A DNA stretch of 64,000 bases. Origin: Vitrella brassicaformis. Its lineage: Eukaryota; Sar; Vitrellaceae. The position numbers were made by a program, and so were the translations under genes. The DNA lies in assembly GCA_001179505.1 (NCBI GenBank), contig CDMY01000373.1:1-64000 (forward strand), given 5' to 3'. Below are positions 61,425 to 64,000 of the stretch, one piece after another. The stretch's first letter is position 1; every line of letters starts with the position of its first letter. The notes under the pieces were generated by a model. It did no database searches, was not told the DNA's origin, and saw nothing but the letters and a program-made list of their open reading frames with translations.

Positions 61425-62030
61425 GACAAAAGTCTTTCCATTCAGAAAGAGTTTGCATGCATGGACGCATGTGTGTGTGATGTAGTTACACCGTGCGGCC
61501 GAGGTCGGGCATCATCGCCCCTCGGGGCCACGCCAAGGTGGAGATCATCTTGAACCCCGACGCCGCCAGTGAGCCAACACATACCACTCACATACCACAA
61601 CCACCACACGCATATTCGTTCCTTTGTGTGTCTGTTCGTTGTGTTGTGTGTTTCTGAATGCATTGCTGATGTAGGTGGACTCCCGATCAACGACCGATTC
61701 CTGGTGCAGGTCACTCCCGCCAGCAGCAGCCAGACCCCCGCCTACGAGGAGTGGCCCACCATTCCCCGAGAGGTGATTCAGGACCACCATCTCAATGTCG
61801 CCTTCGAGGAGACCCCCAGCCCCTCAGGAGGCTACCACCACAGACAGCCGCCAAGAGGTTGGGCCTTGAGAGTCTGGTGGTCACCTGTATGCTCACAAGC
61901 GGTGTCCTCTGGTTATCTGTATTCCACACACAGTTTATGGAGTTTAGTGGAGTTGGTTGGGAAACTCTTTCTGCTGCGGGCCGAGAAAGCTTTAGCCGGT
62001 ATGCAAGATGGACACATGCATGTGATGTCT
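61425..62030 (+). pseudogene. MSP module, first MSP exon deleted
   Basis: Only the first ~17 bases of the MSP exon (AAGACAAAAGTCTTTCC) remain before a jump into the following intron, so the first half of the domain is lost. The second half is intact: YTVRPRSGIIAPRGHAKVEI, GLPINDRFLVQVTPASSSQ and EVIQDHHLNVAFEE, then a coiled-coil exon VELVGKLFLLRAEKALAG. Confidence 0.7.
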
Positions 62031-62069
62031 CTCTCTCTCTATCTCTCTCTATGACCATTGTATTACACT

Positions 62070-63660
62070 TCAGGACGAGGGAGGCCAAGCGACGGAGGAG
62101 AGGCTCATCCCCCTCTCTTTCCAGCAGCTGCAGAAGCAGCACCTGGGCCGGACGGAGATCGGGCAACTCGACGACGCCCAGTCAGCAGACTCAGACTGCC
62201 TCGATGAACACCTTAATGTTGTTTGGCTGTGCTTTGGCTGTGTTCAGGGTGCTGTTGAAGCTGCGAGGCCGCCCAGAGGGGATTCAGACGGCGAAAGCCG
62301 TCCTGGATTTGATGCTGGTAGGGCTACAAGACGGCAAGAAAGCATGCTCACGCTCTGGATGTCTCCTCTTTGTGTGTGGGTTGTTCGTTCGTTTGACTTT
62401 TGGTCAGGACCGCGCCTTTGACACCATCAGCCCTCCGGTCAGTCCGTCCGCATACTCTTCGTGTGTGAAGAGGGCATCCATATGATACATCTGTGCGTTA
62501 TCCTCGCGCAGAAGACGATCGAGTTCCCGACGAGCCGTGTGGCGGTGTTGAAGCTGACGAACGTGTCTGTCGGCTACCTGGCATACAAGATCAAGACGAC
62601 TGCCCCACGCAGGTACGCACACACGCACACACAACCATGCAAGGCAACAGCGGTGTGGTGGATGCAGTGCAGTGCACGTGGTTGGTGTGGTGGATGCAGT
62701 GCAGTGCAGTGCACACGTGGTGTGTGTCATTCATGCAGCTACCTGGTGCGGCCGAGCTCGGGTGTCATCAGCCCCCGGGGCGATGCCATCGTCGAGATCA
62801 TCATGCAACCCAAGGCCACAGGTGAGCACACACACACACCACTCACATACACCACAACCAGCACACGCGTATGTGCCCCTTTGTGCGTCTGTCCGTTGTG
62901 CAGCTGAGGGCGGTCTCCCCACCAACGACCGGTTTCTGGTCCAGGTGACCCCCACGACGAGCAGCCAGACGCCTGCCCGCGACCTGTGCTCCACCACCGC
63001 CAAGGAGCACATCCAGGACCACCGACTCAATGTCGTCGTCAAGGACACAGCCGGCACCTCAAGGGAGGCCACGCCAAGCGCCATGCAGCCGCCGCAGCCC
63101 ACCGAGCAGCCGCCGCAGCCAACCGAGACGACTAGCACGTTGGCTCTTGAAAGTCTGGTGGTTGCCTGTATGCTCACATGAGGTGTCCTCTGGTTATCTG
63201 TATTCCATATGCAGCTTCTGGAGCTGGCTCGGACGATTCTGCTGCTGCGGACCACGAAAACCAGAGCCGGTATGCAAGATGCATGATGGTGTGGATGCAT
63301 CTCTCTCTCTATGCATGTGGACACATACATCTGTATGCACAGCGCGCACCGGCCCACAACAGCCCAATCGGAGAAGACGCAGCGGACGCGGCCACGGAGA
63401 CACACCTCCTTTCGTCACGGCAGAGACATGCGGACCACGAGATGATTCAGCGTGCGTTGAAGAACAACCTGGTAGTCAGCAGCCTGCACGAGAGCGGTTG
63501 CGGTCACGGAGACACATCTGTTTTCGCGACGGCAGAGAGTTGCAGAGTGCAGGTGGGGGCGGTGTGTCTCTATTTATGTGTGTGTGTGTCCCAGGGCCTC
63601 GGCCAATGTTATCGTTGCCTGCATTTTATATTCGACATGTCCGTGTCGTCTCATATCTGA
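62070..63660 (+). CDS. MSP-domain (VAP-like) protein, copy IV
   Basis: Best-preserved unit of the array. Head exon LQKQHLGRTEIGQLDDAQSA; linker; DRAFDTISPP; MSP domain KTIEFPTSRVAVLKLTNVSV, GYLAYKIKTTAPRR, YLVRPSSGVISPRGDAIVEI, EGGLPTNDRFLVQVTPTTSS, HRLNVVVKDTAG; then a PQPTEQPPQPTE linker, coiled-coil exon LLELARTILLLRTTKTRA and a last helical exon MIQRALKNNLVV. The lysine/threonine stretch YKIKTTAP and YxVRPxxGxI match the FFAT-binding face of VAP MSP domains. Start codon and final stop uncertain; no terminal membrane segment recognised. Confidence 0.65.
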
Positions 63661-64000
63661 CCAGTGCACTCTGCTCATTCATCGATCAAAGACTAATATT
63701 AATGCTTGCCTTCTCGTACGGTCCTCTTAGCGAATTAATGGCGTGAGCGGCACGGCACTCACCCACACCACACAAACACAAACCCTGCCTGTGCAACTCA
63801 TATACATATGCATGAGACAGCCTGTCTGCGGGTCTGTGCAATTCATACATTGGAGACAGCAAATTATATGCTGGCAGACATATAAGACATCAACGTGTCC
63901 TGACGCAAATTGCTGAATTGACCGAGGAATGATGAATGAGGATGAGCCCTCACTCTCAATGTTTGATGGTGGATTCATTGATTCACTCATTCAATCACTC
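63661..64000. other. Window end, no gene seen
   Basis: AT-richer sequence with ATTCATTGATTCACTCATTC repeats at the very end. No motif supports a gene. Confidence 0.5.

Noticed and set aside
57371-63660. CRISPR-like array suggested by spaced repeats
   Set aside because: The repeats are long coding modules with splice sites and MSP domains in a eukaryotic genome, not short direct repeats with unique spacers.

Overview
The window is nuclear DNA of a eukaryote. Almost every protein is split by short GT-AG introns that are rich in TG/CA and CT repeats, genes lie close together on both strands, and several predicted proteins start with a signal peptide followed by a transit-like stretch, as expected for import into a complex (secondary) plastid. 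The plastid import protein Tic22, the BTB/FKBP and MSP families, a TRP channel and the intron style together suggest a photosynthetic alveolate of the chromerid type (Vitrella-like). That assignment is inference from recall, not from a database match.

Layout: a broken BTB-domain copy (about 0.1-1.06 kb, +); a secreted TPR-type protein (2.3-4.0 kb, -); a secreted protein with three copies of an unrecognised ~30-residue repeat (4.3-5.5 kb, +); a 3.2-kb microsatellite-rich gap; a UDP-glycosyltransferase (8.7-10.8 kb, -); a BTB-FKBP fusion (11.4-13.5 kb, -); spermidine synthase (13.9-15.2 kb, -); Tic22 (15.5-17.2 kb, +); an ankyrin/TRP cation channel (17.4-22.3 kb, -); a Cys-rich multi-span membrane protein (22.5-26.2 kb, -); a CobW/ZNG1-type metal GTPase (26.3-28.9 kb, +); one very large low-complexity-tailed protein with a MATH-like segment (29.6-40.8 kb, -), containing a 300-N assembly gap in an intron; a heat shock factor (41.6-44.8 kb, +); a second microsatellite gap; a putatively myristoylated F-box protein (47.1-50.4 kb, -); a DedA/VTT-like membrane protein (50.8-52.0 kb, +); a second BTB-FKBP gene (52.4-54.2 kb, -); an AlgH/UPF0301 protein (54.6-56.0 kb, +); and, from 56.9 kb to the end, a tandem array of MSP (VAP-like) modules mixed with metacaspase-like and protein-kinase-like fragments, several of them clearly broken.

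Functionally the genes are mixed. Tic22, and probably the AlgH-like and DedA-like proteins, point to the plastid; the GTPase has a longer, less typical presequence. Two neighbouring genes (TRP channel and Cys-rich membrane protein) could both act in membrane sensing. The BTB-FKBP family and the MSP array show recent local duplication with decay. Exon edges were read by eye from splice consensus and reading frame, so gene spans are more reliable than every internal junction.
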